From contig JAEYXD010000176.1 of the NCBI GenBank assembly GCA_023428645.1, positions 1 through 64,000 on the forward strand: a stretch of DNA of 64,000 nucleotides, given 5' to 3'. A program made the position numbers and the translations under genes. The notes under the pieces are model-generated. The model saw nothing but the letters and a program-made list of their open reading frames with translations, did not search any database and was not told the DNA's origin. Below, in pieces: positions 9,713 to 19,529 of this stretch. Position 1 is the first letter of the stretch. Every line of letters begins with the position of its first letter. The stretch comes from Pseudomonadota bacterium (GTDB lineage Bacteria > Pseudomonadota > Gammaproteobacteria > Steroidobacterales > Steroidobacteraceae).

Positions 9713-10708
9713 TTAGGCGCGCTCGTCCTGCAACCAGGGCATGCGCTCGCGGAGCTTCACACCGACCTTCTCGATCTTGTGCTTCAGGTCCTTGTTCATC
9801 ATCTGGTCGTACTTCTTGCGGCCGCGCTTGTTCTCCGCCATCCACTGACGGGCGAACTTGCCGCTCTGGATTTCCTTCAGGATCTTGCGCATTTCGCGCT
9901 TCGTCGCGGAGTTCACGACGCGCGGGCCGCGCGTCAGATCGCCGTACTTCGCCGTCTCGGAGATGAATTTGTGCATCTTCGCGAGACCGCCTTCGTGCAG
10001 CAGGTCAACGATGAGCTTCAGTTCGTGGAGACACTCGTAGTAAGCCACTTCCGGCTGATAGCCCGCTTCGACGAGCGTTTCGAAGCCCTTCACGACCAGC
10101 TCGGTCGCGCCGCCGCAGAGGACGGCCTGCTCGCCGAACAGATCCGTCTCGGTCTCTTCCGCGAAGGTCGTCGTCAACACGCCGCCGCGCGTGCCGCCGA
10201 TGCCGTCAGCGTAGGCCAGGGCCTTGTCCTTCGCCTTGCGCGAGGGGTTCTGGTAGATCGCCATCAGGCTCGGCACGCCGCGACCCTGCTGATACTGACG
10301 GCGCACGAGGCCGCCCGGGCCCTTTGGCGCGATCAGCACGACATCGAGGTCCTTGCGCGGCTTGATCTGGCCGAAGTGAACGTTGAAGCCGTGGGCGAAC
10401 AGGAGCGTCGCGCCTTCCTTGATGTTGCCGATGACCTGCTTGTACAGGTCCTTCTGCGTCAGGTCCGGCGTGAGCATCGCGACGAGTTCGGCGCCTTGCA
10501 CGGCTTCGGCCGGCTCGGCGACGGCGAGGCCGTCCTTCTTCGCCTTCGCCCAGCTGTCGCCGCTCTTGCGCACACCTACGATGACGTCATAGCCGCTGTC
10601 TTTGAGGTTCAATGCATGGGCGCGACCTTGGCTGCCGTAGCCGAGGATCGCGATCCGCGAGCCCTTCAAGGCTTTCTTGTTGACGTCCTTCTGGGAGTAG
10701 ATCTGCAT
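9713..10708 (-). CDS. ilvC: Ketol-acid reductoisomerase
   Basis: A 331-residue class I (short) acetohydroxyacid isomeroreductase. Visible are the Rossmann segment [19 protein letters not shown] near residue 25, LIAPKGPGG, and the metal-binding C-terminal knot domain with [14 protein letters not shown]. It converts acetolactate and acetohydroxybutyrate to dihydroxy acids using NADPH. The frame is open upstream, but ATG 10708 has GGAG at the right distance and gives the family N terminus MQIYSQKDV. It is the first structural gene after the leader peptide and attenuator. Confidence 0.97.
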   Translation of the reverse strand: MQIYSQKDVNKKALKGSRIAILGYGSQGRAHALNLKDSGYDVIVGVRKSGDSWAKAKKDGLAVAEPAEAVQGAELVAMLTPDLTQKDLYKQVIGNIKEGATLLFAHGFNVHFGQIKPRKDLDVVLIAPKGPGGLVRRQYQQGRGVPSLMAIYQNPSRKAKDKALAYADGIGGTRGGVLTTTFAEETETDLFGEQAVLCGGATELVVKGFETLVEAGYQPEVAYYECLHELKLIVDLLHEGGLAKMHKFISETAKYGDLTRGPRVVNSATKREMRKILKEIQSGKFARQWMAENKRGRKKYDQMMNKDLKHKIEKVGVKLRERMPWLQDERA

Positions 10709-10727
10709 TTGCGCTCCTAACGCGTTT

Positions 10728-10770
10728 TGAAAATGAAAGAACCCCGCGTCGGCGGGCCGCAGCGGGGTTC
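10728..10770 (-). terminator. Attenuator terminator in the ilvC leader
   Basis: GAACCCCGC (10739-10747 on the plus strand) is exactly complementary to GCGGGGTTC (10762-10770). On the minus strand the hairpin is followed by TTTCATTTTC, a usable U-rich tract, and then by the ilvC ribosome-binding site. It lies 34 nt after the stop of a short reading frame loaded with branched-chain codons, the arrangement of a translation-controlled attenuator. The 5' arm CCCGCTGC can pair instead with GCTGCGGG near the end of the leader frame (one T-T mismatch), a candidate antiterminator. Confidence 0.75.
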
Positions 10771-10803
10771 GGTTATCTGAGTCGTTCTGTAACGCCCGAC
10801 AGA

Positions 10804-10905
10804 TCAGACGGCGATCCCGCAGCCGCAATTCGCGACCAGCGCCACGACCTGTGAGCGCAGCACGATGGCGACTGCGACAGGCGTTACGGCGACGGCGGAG
10901 GGCAT
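10804..10905 (-). CDS. ilv operon leader peptide (attenuation peptide)
   Basis: A 33-residue frame starting at ATG (complement of 10903-10905) and ending in TGA. It contains 9 Val, 2 Ile and 2 Leu among 33 residues, including the clusters VAVAIVL and VVALV, plus 7 Ala. It is followed by the terminator hairpin and then ilvC. Leader peptides rich in the regulated amino acids are the known control device of ilv and leu operons in enteric bacteria. By analogy, ribosome stalling at Val/Ile/Leu codons would favour the antiterminator. No strong Shine-Dalgarno is visible. The exact sequence is not one I recognise. Confidence 0.75.
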   Translation of the reverse strand: MPSAVAVTPVAVAIVLRSQVVALVANCGCGIAV

Positions 10906-10941
10906 GACTTCGGGAGCGAGATGGTCTGAAAAATCAGCCGG

Positions 10942-10971
10942 ATACCATCACACGGTGCGGAATCTTGTCAA
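10942..10971 (-). promoter_or_regulatory. Predicted sigma-70 promoter of the ilvC-leu operon
   Basis: On the minus strand a perfect TTGACA (complement of 10966-10971) is followed after 18 bp by TGGTAT (complement of 10942-10947). The -10 is weak but preceded by TG, giving an extended -10. Transcription would begin near 10935, about 30 nt before the leader-peptide ATG. The order promoter, leader frame, hairpin, ilvC supports the assignment. Confidence 0.55.
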
Positions 10972-11145
10972 CCCCTGAGGGCGCGCGCAGGCGTGACCGA
11001 TCGCGACGCAAGCATCGCGCACGGCGAAGCGTCGTGAAAATTCGAGCACACAGAAGCAGCTGCATCGAAGCCTGGGGCGCGATACGCTGCGTGAATCATG
11101 CGGCTGCCAAGTGCAGCGTTTACCTGACACGAGTCCACGTCGTCC

Positions 11146-12531
<1,386 letters not shown>

Positions 12532-12570
12532 TGCGCGCCAGGTCGGCACTCATGCTCCGCGCCCTGCGTC

Positions 12571-13494
12571 ATGTCGGGTGAGGCGCCGGCTCGCGCCGCG
12601 GCGAGCGATAGTGATGTCAGCACGATCAGTCAGCGCGATCTCGCGCTGCTCGTCGGCATGAACCTCATCTGGGGCCTCAACCTCATCGCCTCGAAGATCG
12701 GCGTCGCGCAGCTGCCGCCCGTGTTGTTCACGGCCCTGCGTTTCGGCGCGCTGGCGGTGCTCCTGCTGCCGTTCCTGCGACTGCATCGGGGTCAGATGAA
12801 GAATCTGCTCGCGGCCGCGATCTTCACGGGGCCGCTCACCTTCGCGCTCCTGTTCGTCGGCGTGTTTCTCGTCGAAGATGCCTCGATGGTCGCGATCGCG
12901 AGCCAGATGAGCGTGCCGTTCGCGACGCTGCTGTCGGTGTGGCTGCTCGGCGAGACGATCCGCTGGCGGCGGCGCCTCGGCATCGCGCTCGCGTTCGGCG
13001 GGATTCTGCTCATCGGCTTCGATCCGCGCGCCTTCGCGTACTGGGATGGACTCGCGTTCGTCGTGGTCTCGTGCTTCGTCGGCTCGCTCGGCCTCATCTT
13101 CGTGAAGCGCCTGCACGGCATCAAAGCGCTGGAGCTGCAGGCATGGATAGGCGCCGTCGGTGGCCCGATGCTGCTCGTGTTCAGCCTGCTGACCGAAACG
13201 AACCAGCTGCAAGCGGTGGTCGACGCCGATTGGCGCGCCTGGGCCGCGCTGTTTTTCACGACGGTGATGTCGAGCCTCGTCGCTCACACGGGTTGGTATT
13301 ACCTCGTCGGCCGCTATCCCGTTACCAGCCTTTCGCCCCTGACGCTGTTGTCGCCGCTGTTCGGCATTCTGTTCGGCGTGACGTTACTGCACGATCAGCT
13401 CACGTGGCGCATGCTGCTAGGGGGCGCCATTACGCTCGTCGGCGTCTTCATCGTGCTGATCCGCGAAAAGCGCCTCATCGACACGGGCACGTGA
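12571..13494 (+). CDS. DMT-superfamily (EamA-type) transporter
   Basis: A 307-residue membrane protein with about ten hydrophobic segments arranged as two EamA repeats. The first begins near residue 25 (LALLVGMNLIWGLNLIASK) and the second near residue 155. The loops are Arg-rich and the C terminus ends in charged residues, as in drug/metabolite exporters. It starts 39 bp after the aminopeptidase stop, so they may be co-transcribed. The substrate is unknown; export of amino acids or other metabolites is common in the family. Confidence 0.85.
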   Translation: MSGEAPARAAASDSDVSTISQRDLALLVGMNLIWGLNLIASKIGVAQLPPVLFTALRFGALAVLLLPFLRLHRGQMKNLLAAAIFTGPLTFALLFVGVFLVEDASMVAIASQMSVPFATLLSVWLLGETIRWRRRLGIALAFGGILLIGFDPRAFAYWDGLAFVVVSCFVGSLGLIFVKRLHGIKALELQAWIGAVGGPMLLVFSLLTETNQLQAVVDADWRAWAALFFTTVMSSLVAHTGWYYLVGRYPVTSLSPLTLLSPLFGILFGVTLLHDQLTWRMLLGGAITLVGVFIVLIREKRLIDTGT

Positions 13495-13547
13495 TCGCGC
13501 GAGTGGACGAACGCGGACGGGCGCCTTCAAAATGATGGCCTCAACCG

Positions 13548-13597
13548 ACTCCCCCTCCTCCGCAAAGCGGGGGAGGGTTAGGGGTGGGGGCCTCCCC
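13548..13597 (+). repeat. Dispersed G-rich hairpin repeat, copy 1
   Basis: A 50-bp intergenic element made of a C-rich arm, a short AAA loop and a G-rich arm (CCTCCTCCGC against GCGGGGGAGG). The G-rich side continues into four close G-runs (13569-13590) separated by loops of 1, 3 and 1 nt, which fits a G-quadruplex. A near copy lies at 17710-17751. Both follow the stop codon of a plus-strand gene. The symmetry resembles REP/BIME-type intergenic repeats. Confidence 0.65.
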
Positions 13598-13641
13598 ACA
13601 CATCTGTCCCCAGCAACATCTTTCTCCGATCGCAAATTTCC

Positions 13642-15333
13642 ATGGCCAAGACGAAAAGCACGAAGCCCAATCCACGTCGCTACTCCAGTGAGATCGTCGA
13701 TGGCGTCGCCCAGGCGCCGAGCCGAGCGATGCTGCGCGCGGTCGGTTACAAGGACGCCGATTTCAAGAAGCCTTCGATCGGCATTGCCTCCACGTGGAGC
13801 AATCTCACGCCCTGCAACATGCACATCGACAAGCTGGCGAAGGCGGCGGCCGATGGCGTCGACAAGTCCGGGGGCAAGAGCACGACGTTCGGCACGATCA
13901 CGGTCTCCGACGGCATTTCGAACGGCACTCCGGGCATGCGCTATTCGCTCGTGTCGCGCGAGGTGATCGCCGACTCGATCGAGGCCGTCGCCGGCGCCCA
14001 GGGCTTCGATGGCGTCGTCGCGATCGGCGGCTGCGACAAGAACATCCCGGGATGCATGATGGCGCTCGCTCGCCTGAATCGTCCGGCGATCTTCGTCTAC
14101 GGCGGCTCGATCCGGACCGGCAAGAAGCGTCGTGATGTCATTTCCGTGTTCGAAGCCGTCGGCGCCTTCGCCGCGGGCAACATCTCCGCGGCGGAACTGA
14201 AGGACATCGAGCGTACGGCGATTCCCGGACCCGGCAGCTGCGGCGGCATGTACACCGCGAACACGATGGCCTCGGCGATCGAAGCGCTCGGCATGAGCCT
14301 GCCGAACAGCTCCGCGCAGGAGGCGGTCTCGAAGCACAAGCAGCAGGACTGCAAGGCCGCCGGCAAGGCGGTGCTGAATCTCGTCGCGAAGGGGATTCTT
14401 CCGTCGCACATCCTCACGCGCGAGGCGTTCGAGAACGCGATCACCGTCGTGATCGCGCTCGGCGGCTCGACGAACGCGGTGCTGCATCTGCTCGCGATCG
14501 CGCACACGGCTGGCGTGCCGCTCGAGCTGGACGATTTCACTCGCATCGGCAAGCGCGTACCCGTGCTCGCGGATTTGCGCCCGAGCGGCAAATACTCGAT
14601 GTCGGAGCTCATCAAGATCGGCGGAATTCAACCGCTGATGAAAATGCTCTTGAACGAAGGGCTGCTGCACGGCGACTGCTTGACGGTCACCGGCAAGACG
14701 CTCGCGCAGAATCTCAAATCCGTGAAGCCGTATCCGAAGAACCAAGACATCGTTCACGCCTTCACGAACCCGATCAAACCGGACAGCCATCTGGTCGTGC
14801 TGTACGGCAATCTCGCGCCCGAAGGGTCGGTCGCCAAGATCACCGGCAAGGAAGGCTTGACCTTCACCGGCCGCGCGCGCGTTTTCGACGGCGAAGAGAA
14901 GGCGCTGCAGGCGATTCTCGATGGCGTCGTCGTGGCGGGCGACGTCGTCGTCATTCGCTTCGAGGGGCCGAAAGGCGGCCCAGGCATGCGCGAAATGCTG
15001 AGCCCGACCAGCGCCATCGCTGGCCGCGGTCTCGCGGGCCAGGTCGCGCTGATCACCGACGGCCGCTTCTCGGGCGGCAGCCGCGGCTTCGTCGTCGGAC
15101 ACATCACGCCGGAAGCCGCGGTCGGCGGACCGATCGGGCTCGTCGAGGATGGCGATGAAATCACGATCGACGCGGTCGCGCGCGAGATGCGCTTGAACGT
15201 CGCGCCCGAGGTGCTCAAGCGCCGTCGCGCCGCTTGGAAGGCGCCGGAGCCGTACATCCGCCGCGGCGTGCTCGCGAAATACGCACGCACCGTCAGCAGC
15301 GCGTCCTTGGGAGCGGTGACCGATCACGACTAA
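13642..15333 (+). CDS. ilvD: Dihydroxy-acid dehydratase
   Basis: A 563-residue IlvD/Edd-family protein. The Fe-S ligands are in [18 protein letters not shown] and [14 protein letters not shown], followed by [15 protein letters not shown] and the C-terminal [15 protein letters not shown]. It dehydrates dihydroxyisovalerate and dihydroxymethylvalerate in valine and isoleucine synthesis, directly after IlvC. It is encoded apart from, and opposite to, the ilvC-leu operon, so its regulation may differ; no leader peptide is visible upstream. Confidence 0.96.
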   Translation: MAKTKSTKPNPRRYSSEIVDGVAQAPSRAMLRAVGYKDADFKKPSIGIASTWSNLTPCNMHIDKLAKAAADGVDKSGGKSTTFGTITVSDGISNGTPGMRYSLVSREVIADSIEAVAGAQGFDGVVAIGGCDKNIPGCMMALARLNRPAIFVYGGSIRTGKKRRDVISVFEAVGAFAAGNISAAELKDIERTAIPGPGSCGGMYTANTMASAIEALGMSLPNSSAQEAVSKHKQQDCKAAGKAVLNLVAKGILPSHILTREAFENAITVVIALGGSTNAVLHLLAIAHTAGVPLELDDFTRIGKRVPVLADLRPSGKYSMSELIKIGGIQPLMKMLLNEGLLHGDCLTVTGKTLAQNLKSVKPYPKNQDIVHAFTNPIKPDSHLVVLYGNLAPEGSVAKITGKEGLTFTGRARVFDGEEKALQAILDGVVVAGDVVVIRFEGPKGGPGMREMLSPTSAIAGRGLAGQVALITDGRFSGGSRGFVVGHITPEAAVGGPIGLVEDGDEITIDAVAREMRLNVAPEVLKRRRAAWKAPEPYIRRGVLAKYARTVSSASLGAVTDHD

Positions 15334-15342
15334 GATGCGCCC

Positions 15343-16251
15343 ATGAAGGTGGAACTCGTCGAAGTGGGTCCCCGCGACGGCTTGCAAAGCGAGCCGGACG
15401 TGTTCCCGACCGCGATGAAGCTGGAGCTGGTTCGGCGTCTCGTCGACGCCGGCCTCAAGCGCATCGAGGTCGCGAGCTTCGTCAATCCGAAGCGCGTGCC
15501 GCAAATGGCGGATGCGGAGGCGGTGCTCGCTGGATTGCCGGCTCGCGACGACGTTCACTACGTCGGGCTCGTTCTCAATCGCAAGGGATTCGATCGCGCG
15601 CTCGCGGCGGGCTGCAAGGAAATCGGTATGGTGACTGCCGCGACGGAAAGTTTCGCCGAGCGCAATCAGGGCACCTCCGTCGAAGCAACGATCCGTGCGT
15701 GGGAGGACATCGCGGCGCTCGCGCACGCCGCCGGTATTCGCGCGCAAGTGACGATTTCGGTCGCGTTCGGCTGCCCCTTCGAAGGCGCAGTCGCGCCGCA
15801 GCGCGTCGTTGACATCGCAAAGCGTCTCGCCGCCTCGCGGCCGCTCGAGATCGCCATCGCCGACACGATCGGCGTCGCGGTCCCGAATCAAGTCACGGAA
15901 CTCGTCGACCGCTTGAAGCAAGCCCTGCCGGAGCTGCCGTTGCGTTGTCATTTCCATAACACCCGTAATACCGCCGTTGCGAATGCCTATGCGGCGGTGG
16001 TCGCGGGCGTAACGACCCTGGATGCCAGCGTCGGCGGTGTCGGCGGCTGTCCGTTCGCGCCAAATGCGACCGGCAACGTCGCGACCGAGGATCTGCTCTA
16101 CATGTTGTCGCGGGCGGGTTTCGACACCGGCGTCGAGCTGCCGAAGTTGATCGACACCGCGCAGTGGTTGCAGGAACAACGGGGCCGGCCCGTGCCCAGC
16201 ATGGTGTCCAAGGCGGGCGGCTTTCCCAAGCCGATGAAGGCGCTCGCGTAA
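15343..16251 (+). CDS. mvaB: Hydroxymethylglutaryl-CoA lyase
   Basis: A 302-residue DRE-TIM metallolyase. It starts with VEVGPRDGLQSE, has IAIADTIGVA and the metal-ligand HFHNTRNTAVAN, and carries the HMG-CoA lyase Cys signature GGVGGCPFAPNATGN. It cleaves HMG-CoA to acetyl-CoA and acetoacetate in leucine catabolism. It lies 9 bp after ilvD, placing a leucine-degradation enzyme directly behind a biosynthetic gene. The other leucine-catabolism genes (ivd, mccAB) are not nearby. Confidence 0.93.
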   Translation: MKVELVEVGPRDGLQSEPDVFPTAMKLELVRRLVDAGLKRIEVASFVNPKRVPQMADAEAVLAGLPARDDVHYVGLVLNRKGFDRALAAGCKEIGMVTAATESFAERNQGTSVEATIRAWEDIAALAHAAGIRAQVTISVAFGCPFEGAVAPQRVVDIAKRLAASRPLEIAIADTIGVAVPNQVTELVDRLKQALPELPLRCHFHNTRNTAVANAYAAVVAGVTTLDASVGGVGGCPFAPNATGNVATEDLLYMLSRAGFDTGVELPKLIDTAQWLQEQRGRPVPSMVSKAGGFPKPMKALA

Positions 16252-16326
16252 CGCACCGAGCGGCCTCGCCGCGGTCGAATCGCCGCGTTATGTGATCTCG
16301 CGCTTCGCGAGCCGCCGCAACCCTGT

Positions 16327-16382
16327 TTGTCCGACAGTCCAGCCGTAGGGAACCTGTCCTACGTTGTCGGTCAGCGTATACA
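16327..16382 (+). promoter_or_regulatory. Candidate promoter/operator of the GntR-family gene
   Basis: TTGTCCGACAG (16327-16337) fits the TNGTNNNACNA operator pattern of FCD-type GntR regulators except for the last base. Nested inverted repeats follow: CCGACA (16331-16336) with TGTCGG (16365-16370), and CGTAGG (16344-16349) with CCTACG (16358-16363). A TATACA -10-like box is at 16377-16382. Dyads over the promoter of a regulator gene usually indicate autoregulation. This is inference from pattern and position. Confidence 0.4.
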
Positions 16383-16431
16383 CTTCCCCGCCTCGGGGCC
16401 TTGGCCCTCCCATAAATTTCGAAGGTTCGTC

Positions 16432-17067
16432 ATGGCGAAAGCAGTGGACAAGGCATATCAGACTGTTCGCGAGCGCATCGTTCGGGGCGTATATCCGGCC
16501 GCATCCCGGATCACGGAACAAGAAGTCGCGGCGGCGGCGGGAGTGAGTAGAACGCCGGTGCGTGAGGCATTGCGCAAGCTGCATGCGGAAGGGCTGCTCG
16601 AGTTCATTCCGCATCAAGGCGCGATCGTCACGGAATGGACCAGTGAAGATCGCGACGACGTGTTCGAGTTGCGTGCGCTGTTGGAATCGTACGGTGCCGC
16701 GCGCGCGGCACGCCGCATGAGCGCAGCGGGCATCGCCGAGCTGCGTCAACTGGCGGAAGATCAGTATCACGAAACCGTGGCGAAGCCGCCCGGCTATGTG
16801 ATTCGCATCGGCGATCTGAACAGCCAGTTCCATCGCCGCATCCATGAATTCGCCGGCAGCTCGCGCCTGGTGAGCGCGCTTGCATCGTTGATCGAAGCGC
16901 CGCTCATGATGAGGACGTTCGAGAGCTACCAGGATGAGGACCTGCAGCGCAGTGCTTCGCATCATCTCGAGATCGTGCGCGCGCTCGAGGCGCGCGATGG
17001 TGATTGGAGCGCGGCCTTGATGCGCTCGCACATTCTGGGCGCTCGCGGCGTACTACGCGTTCTGTAA
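16432..17067 (+). CDS. GntR-family transcriptional regulator, FCD domain
   Basis: A 211-residue regulator. Residues 5-70 form the winged helix-turn-helix, with RITEQEVAAAAGVSRTPVRE and an LRKLHAEGLL recognition region. The remainder is an all-helical FCD effector domain with the metal/ligand His region FHRRIHEFAGS and a late SHHLEIVRAL. FCD regulators usually sense small carboxylates or acyl-CoA-related metabolites. I chose ATG 16432 because homology begins there. It follows mvaB and ends in a strong terminator, so it may control its neighbours or act elsewhere. Confidence 0.9.
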   Translation: MAKAVDKAYQTVRERIVRGVYPAASRITEQEVAAAAGVSRTPVREALRKLHAEGLLEFIPHQGAIVTEWTSEDRDDVFELRALLESYGAARAARRMSAAGIAELRQLAEDQYHETVAKPPGYVIRIGDLNSQFHRRIHEFAGSSRLVSALASLIEAPLMMRTFESYQDEDLQRSASHHLEIVRALEARDGDWSAALMRSHILGARGVLRVL

Positions 17068-17081
17068 GAAATTGGTCACGG

Positions 17082-17122
17082 CGGCGGGCGATTCTTCGCG
17101 AATCGCCCGCCGTTGTTTTTTT
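17082..17122 (+). terminator. Intrinsic terminator after the GntR-family gene
   Basis: A 13-bp perfect stem, CGGCGGGCGATTC (17082-17094) with GAATCGCCCGCCG (17100-17112), has a TTCGC loop and is followed by TTGTTTTTTT. It lies 15 bp after the stop codon and is a textbook rho-independent terminator. Confidence 0.93.
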
Positions 17123-17217
17123 GGGGGTGAGGCAGCAGTGACTTCCGCCTCCCTCTCTCTAAGGGCAGTCGGGAACGCTTAGAATCGAATGCCCATTGCG
17201 ATCACGAGGATTTCATC

Positions 17218-17703
17218 ATGACGATCAAGGTCGGCGACAAAATGCCATCCGGCACACTCACGTTGGTGACGAACGACGGGCCGCAGAAGGTGAGCGCGGA
17301 CGAATTCTTCAAGGGCAAGAAAGTGGTGCTGTTCTCCGTACCCGGCGCGTTCACGCCGACGTGCGATGCGAAGCATCTGCCCGGCTTCATCGAGCGCGCC
17401 GCGGATCTGCGCGCGAAAGGTGTCGATACGATCGCGTGTCTCGCCGTGAACGATGCGTTCGTCATGAAAGCATGGGGCAAGTCGCAGGGCGCCGAAGGCA
17501 AGGTCGAGATGCTGGCGGACGGCAATGCCGATTACACGAAGGCGCTCGGGCTCGATTTCGATGCTAGTGGCTTCGGTATGGGAACACGCGGTCAGCGCTT
17601 CGCGCTCGTCGTCGACGACGGCGTCGTCAAGCAAGTGAACGTCGAGGCGAAAGGCGAGTTCAAGGTGTCCAGCGCCGATTTCGTGCTCGAGCAATTGGCG
17701 TAA
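17218..17703 (+). CDS. Peroxiredoxin (Prx5-type)
   Basis: A 161-residue thioredoxin-fold peroxidase. The peroxidatic Cys is at about residue 49 in PGAFTPTCDAKHLPGF, the Prx5-type version of the PxxxTxxC motif. The sequence aligns through LAVNDAFVMKAWGK, also typical of Prx5. It reduces hydroperoxides, usually with glutathione/glutaredoxin or thioredoxin. No second conserved Cys is evident, so it is probably of the one-Cys type. It is a single gene flanked by terminators on both sides. Confidence 0.93.
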   Translation: MTIKVGDKMPSGTLTLVTNDGPQKVSADEFFKGKKVVLFSVPGAFTPTCDAKHLPGFIERAADLRAKGVDTIACLAVNDAFVMKAWGKSQGAEGKVEMLADGNADYTKALGLDFDASGFGMGTRGQRFALVVDDGVVKQVNVEAKGEFKVSSADFVLEQLA

Positions 17704-17709
17704 CGCTAT

Positions 17710-17751
17710 CCACCTCCTCCCCCGCGAAGCGGGGAGGGTTGGGGAGGGGGC
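17710..17751 (+). repeat. Dispersed G-rich hairpin repeat, copy 2
   Basis: A near copy of the element at 13548-13597, with a C-rich arm, a short GAA turn, a G-rich arm and four G-runs at 17731-17750 with 1-, 2- and 1-nt loops. It begins 7 bp after the peroxiredoxin stop codon. The shared layout in two unrelated intergenic regions supports a dispersed repeat rather than chance. Confidence 0.65.
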
Positions 17752-17771
17752 CGTCTCAACAGGGTCGAACG

Positions 17772-17810
17772 CAAAAAAAAAGGGCGCCGATCGGCGCCCT
17801 TTCTCCTTTC
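17772..17810. terminator. Bidirectional intrinsic terminator between peroxiredoxin and etfA
   Basis: AGGGCGCCGATCGGCGCCCT (17781-17800) is a perfect 20-bp palindrome. It is preceded by a nine-base A-run and followed by TTTCTCCTTTC, so each strand reads a hairpin followed by U-rich sequence. It lies between convergent genes and can serve both. Confidence 0.9.
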
Positions 17811-17838
17811 ATTCCCACGGTACTGGCGTACGAGCCGC

Positions 17839-18780
17839 CTACCCGAGCGACTTCTCCAACTCGGGCAGCACCTGGAACAGGTCGCCGACGAGCCCGATGT
17901 CCGCCACCTCGAAGATCGGCGCCTCGGGATCCTTGTTGATGGCAACGATCGTGCGAGCGTCCTTGATGCCCGTCAGGTGCTGAATCGCGCCCGAGATGCC
18001 GCAGGCGATGTACAGCTCGGGTGCAATGATCTTGCCGGTCTGACCGACCTGCAGATCGTTGGGCGCGTAGCCCGAGTCGACCGCGGCGCGCGACGCACCG
18101 ACCGCGGCGCCCAGCTTGTCCGCGAGGCTGTAGATCACCTTGAAGTTATCGGCGCTGCCGACGGCGCGACCGCCCGAAACGACGCGCGGCGCCGTCTGCA
18201 GATCAGGACGTTCGCTCGTTGCCGCCGAGCGCGTGACGAACCGCGTGTGCGTCGGCAGATCCACCGCGACATTCGCGGCTTCGATCGCAGCACTGCCGCC
18301 TTGGGCGGCCGCTTCGAACGACGCCGTACGTACGGTCGCGACGACCTTCTGATCCTGGGGCGCCTCGACGGTGATGATCGCGTTGCCCGCATAGATCGGG
18401 CGACGGAACGTGTACGCGGATTCGACCGCCATCACGTCGCTCAACTGGCTGACGCCGAGGAGGGCGGCGACACGGGGCAGCACGTCCTTGCCGAACGTCG
18501 TCGACGGCGCGAACACGTGCGTGTAGTTCGCGGCGACGGCGGCGATCTGCGGCGCGAGCACGGCGGCGAGCGGCTCGGCATTCGCCGCGTTCTCGACCGT
18601 GAGGACGCGCTTCACGCCCTGGAGGGAAGCGGCTTGCTGCGCGACGTCCCCGGCGGAGGCGGCCAGCACGAGAACGTCGATCTCCGCGCCTGGAATCTTG
18701 CTCGCGCAAGTGACCGATTTCGCGGTCGAAGGATTGAGCTTGCCGCCGGAATGCTCGGCGACGACGAGAATCTTGGCCAT
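17839..18780 (-). CDS. etfA: Electron transfer flavoprotein subunit alpha
   Basis: A 313-residue EtfA. The C-terminal FAD domain carries VVSGGRAVGS, the QVGQTGKII segment, CGISGAIQHLTG and VAINKDPEAPIFEVADIGLVGD-type sequence ending near residue 300. With EtfB it moves electrons from acyl-CoA dehydrogenases to the quinone pool through ETF-ubiquinone oxidoreductase. Its ATG overlaps the etfB stop (TAATG). The etf genes fit the acyl-CoA enzymes encoded elsewhere in the window. Confidence 0.96.
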   Translation of the reverse strand: MAKILVVAEHSGGKLNPSTAKSVTCASKIPGAEIDVLVLAASAGDVAQQAASLQGVKRVLTVENAANAEPLAAVLAPQIAAVAANYTHVFAPSTTFGKDVLPRVAALLGVSQLSDVMAVESAYTFRRPIYAGNAIITVEAPQDQKVVATVRTASFEAAAQGGSAAIEAANVAVDLPTHTRFVTRSAATSERPDLQTAPRVVSGGRAVGSADNFKVIYSLADKLGAAVGASRAAVDSGYAPNDLQVGQTGKIIAPELYIACGISGAIQHLTGIKDARTIVAINKDPEAPIFEVADIGLVGDLFQVLPELEKSLG

Positions 18781-19529
18781 TACACCAACCCCTTCTGTTT
18801 CAGTGCGGCGACGAGCTCGGCGACATCCTTGACCATGACGCCCTTCGAGCGTGCGGCGGGCGGCTCGTACTTGTGAACCTTGAGCTTCGGCGTCGTGTCG
18901 ACGCCCAGCGAGGCGATCGCGATCGTCTCGAGCGGCTTTTTCTTCGCCTTCATGATGTCCGGCAGCTTCACGTAGCGCGGCTCGTTCAAGCGCAGGTCGC
19001 TCGTGAGGACGGCGGGGAGGTCGACTTCGATCGTCTCGAGGCCGGCGTCGACTTCACGCGTCACCTTGGCCGTCGTGCCGTCGATCTCGATTTTCGACGC
19101 GAACGTCGCCTGCGGGCGATTCCACAGCGCAGCGAGCATCTGGCCCGTCTGATTGTTGTCGTCGTCGATGCCTTGCTTGCCGAGCAGCACGATGTTGGGT
19201 GATTCCTTCTCGACCAGCTTCAAGAAGATCTGGGCGGCGGCGAGCGGCTCGATGGCGCCGTCGCTCTGCACCAGGATCGCCCGGTCGGCGCCCATCGCAA
19301 GACCCGTGCGCAGCTGCTGCTGCGTATCGGCGGGGCCGATGCTCGCGACGATCACTTCCGTCGCGCCGCCTTTTTCCTTGATGCGCAGTGCCTCTTCGAG
19401 CGCGATCTCGTCGAAGGGATTGATGCTCATCTTGACGCCTTCGGTCACGACACCCGTGCCGTCGGGCTTGACGCGAACGCGGACGTTGTAGTCCACGACT
19501 CGCTTGAGACCCACCAAAATTTTGCTCAC
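18780..19529 (-). CDS. etfB: Electron transfer flavoprotein subunit beta
   Basis: A 249-residue EtfB, beginning SKILVGLKRVVDYNV. The signature region VDLPAVLTSDLRLNEPRY (about 160-180) and an adenine-nucleotide-binding segment with DDDNNQTGQ are present. I chose GTG 19529 because GGAG stands 6 nt upstream and the N terminus matches the family. An in-frame ATG 12 nt earlier lies directly against the same GGAG, too close to be used. It is translationally coupled to etfA. Confidence 0.95.
   Translation of the reverse strand: MSKILVGLKRVVDYNVRVRVKPDGTGVVTEGVKMSINPFDEIALEEALRIKEKGGATEVIVASIGPADTQQQLRTGLAMGADRAILVQSDGAIEPLAAAQIFLKLVEKESPNIVLLGKQGIDDDNNQTGQMLAALWNRPQATFASKIEIDGTTAKVTREVDAGLETIEVDLPAVLTSDLRLNEPRYVKLPDIMKAKKKPLETIAIASLGVDTTPKLKVHKYEPPAARSKGVMVKDVAELVAALKQKGLV

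Noticed and set aside
13417..16179. A 920-codon open frame on the minus strand opposite ilvD and mvaB
   Set aside because: It is antisense to two well-supported genes, lacks recognisable domains, and has the Arg/Asp/Ala-rich composition produced by third-position GC bias on the opposite strand.
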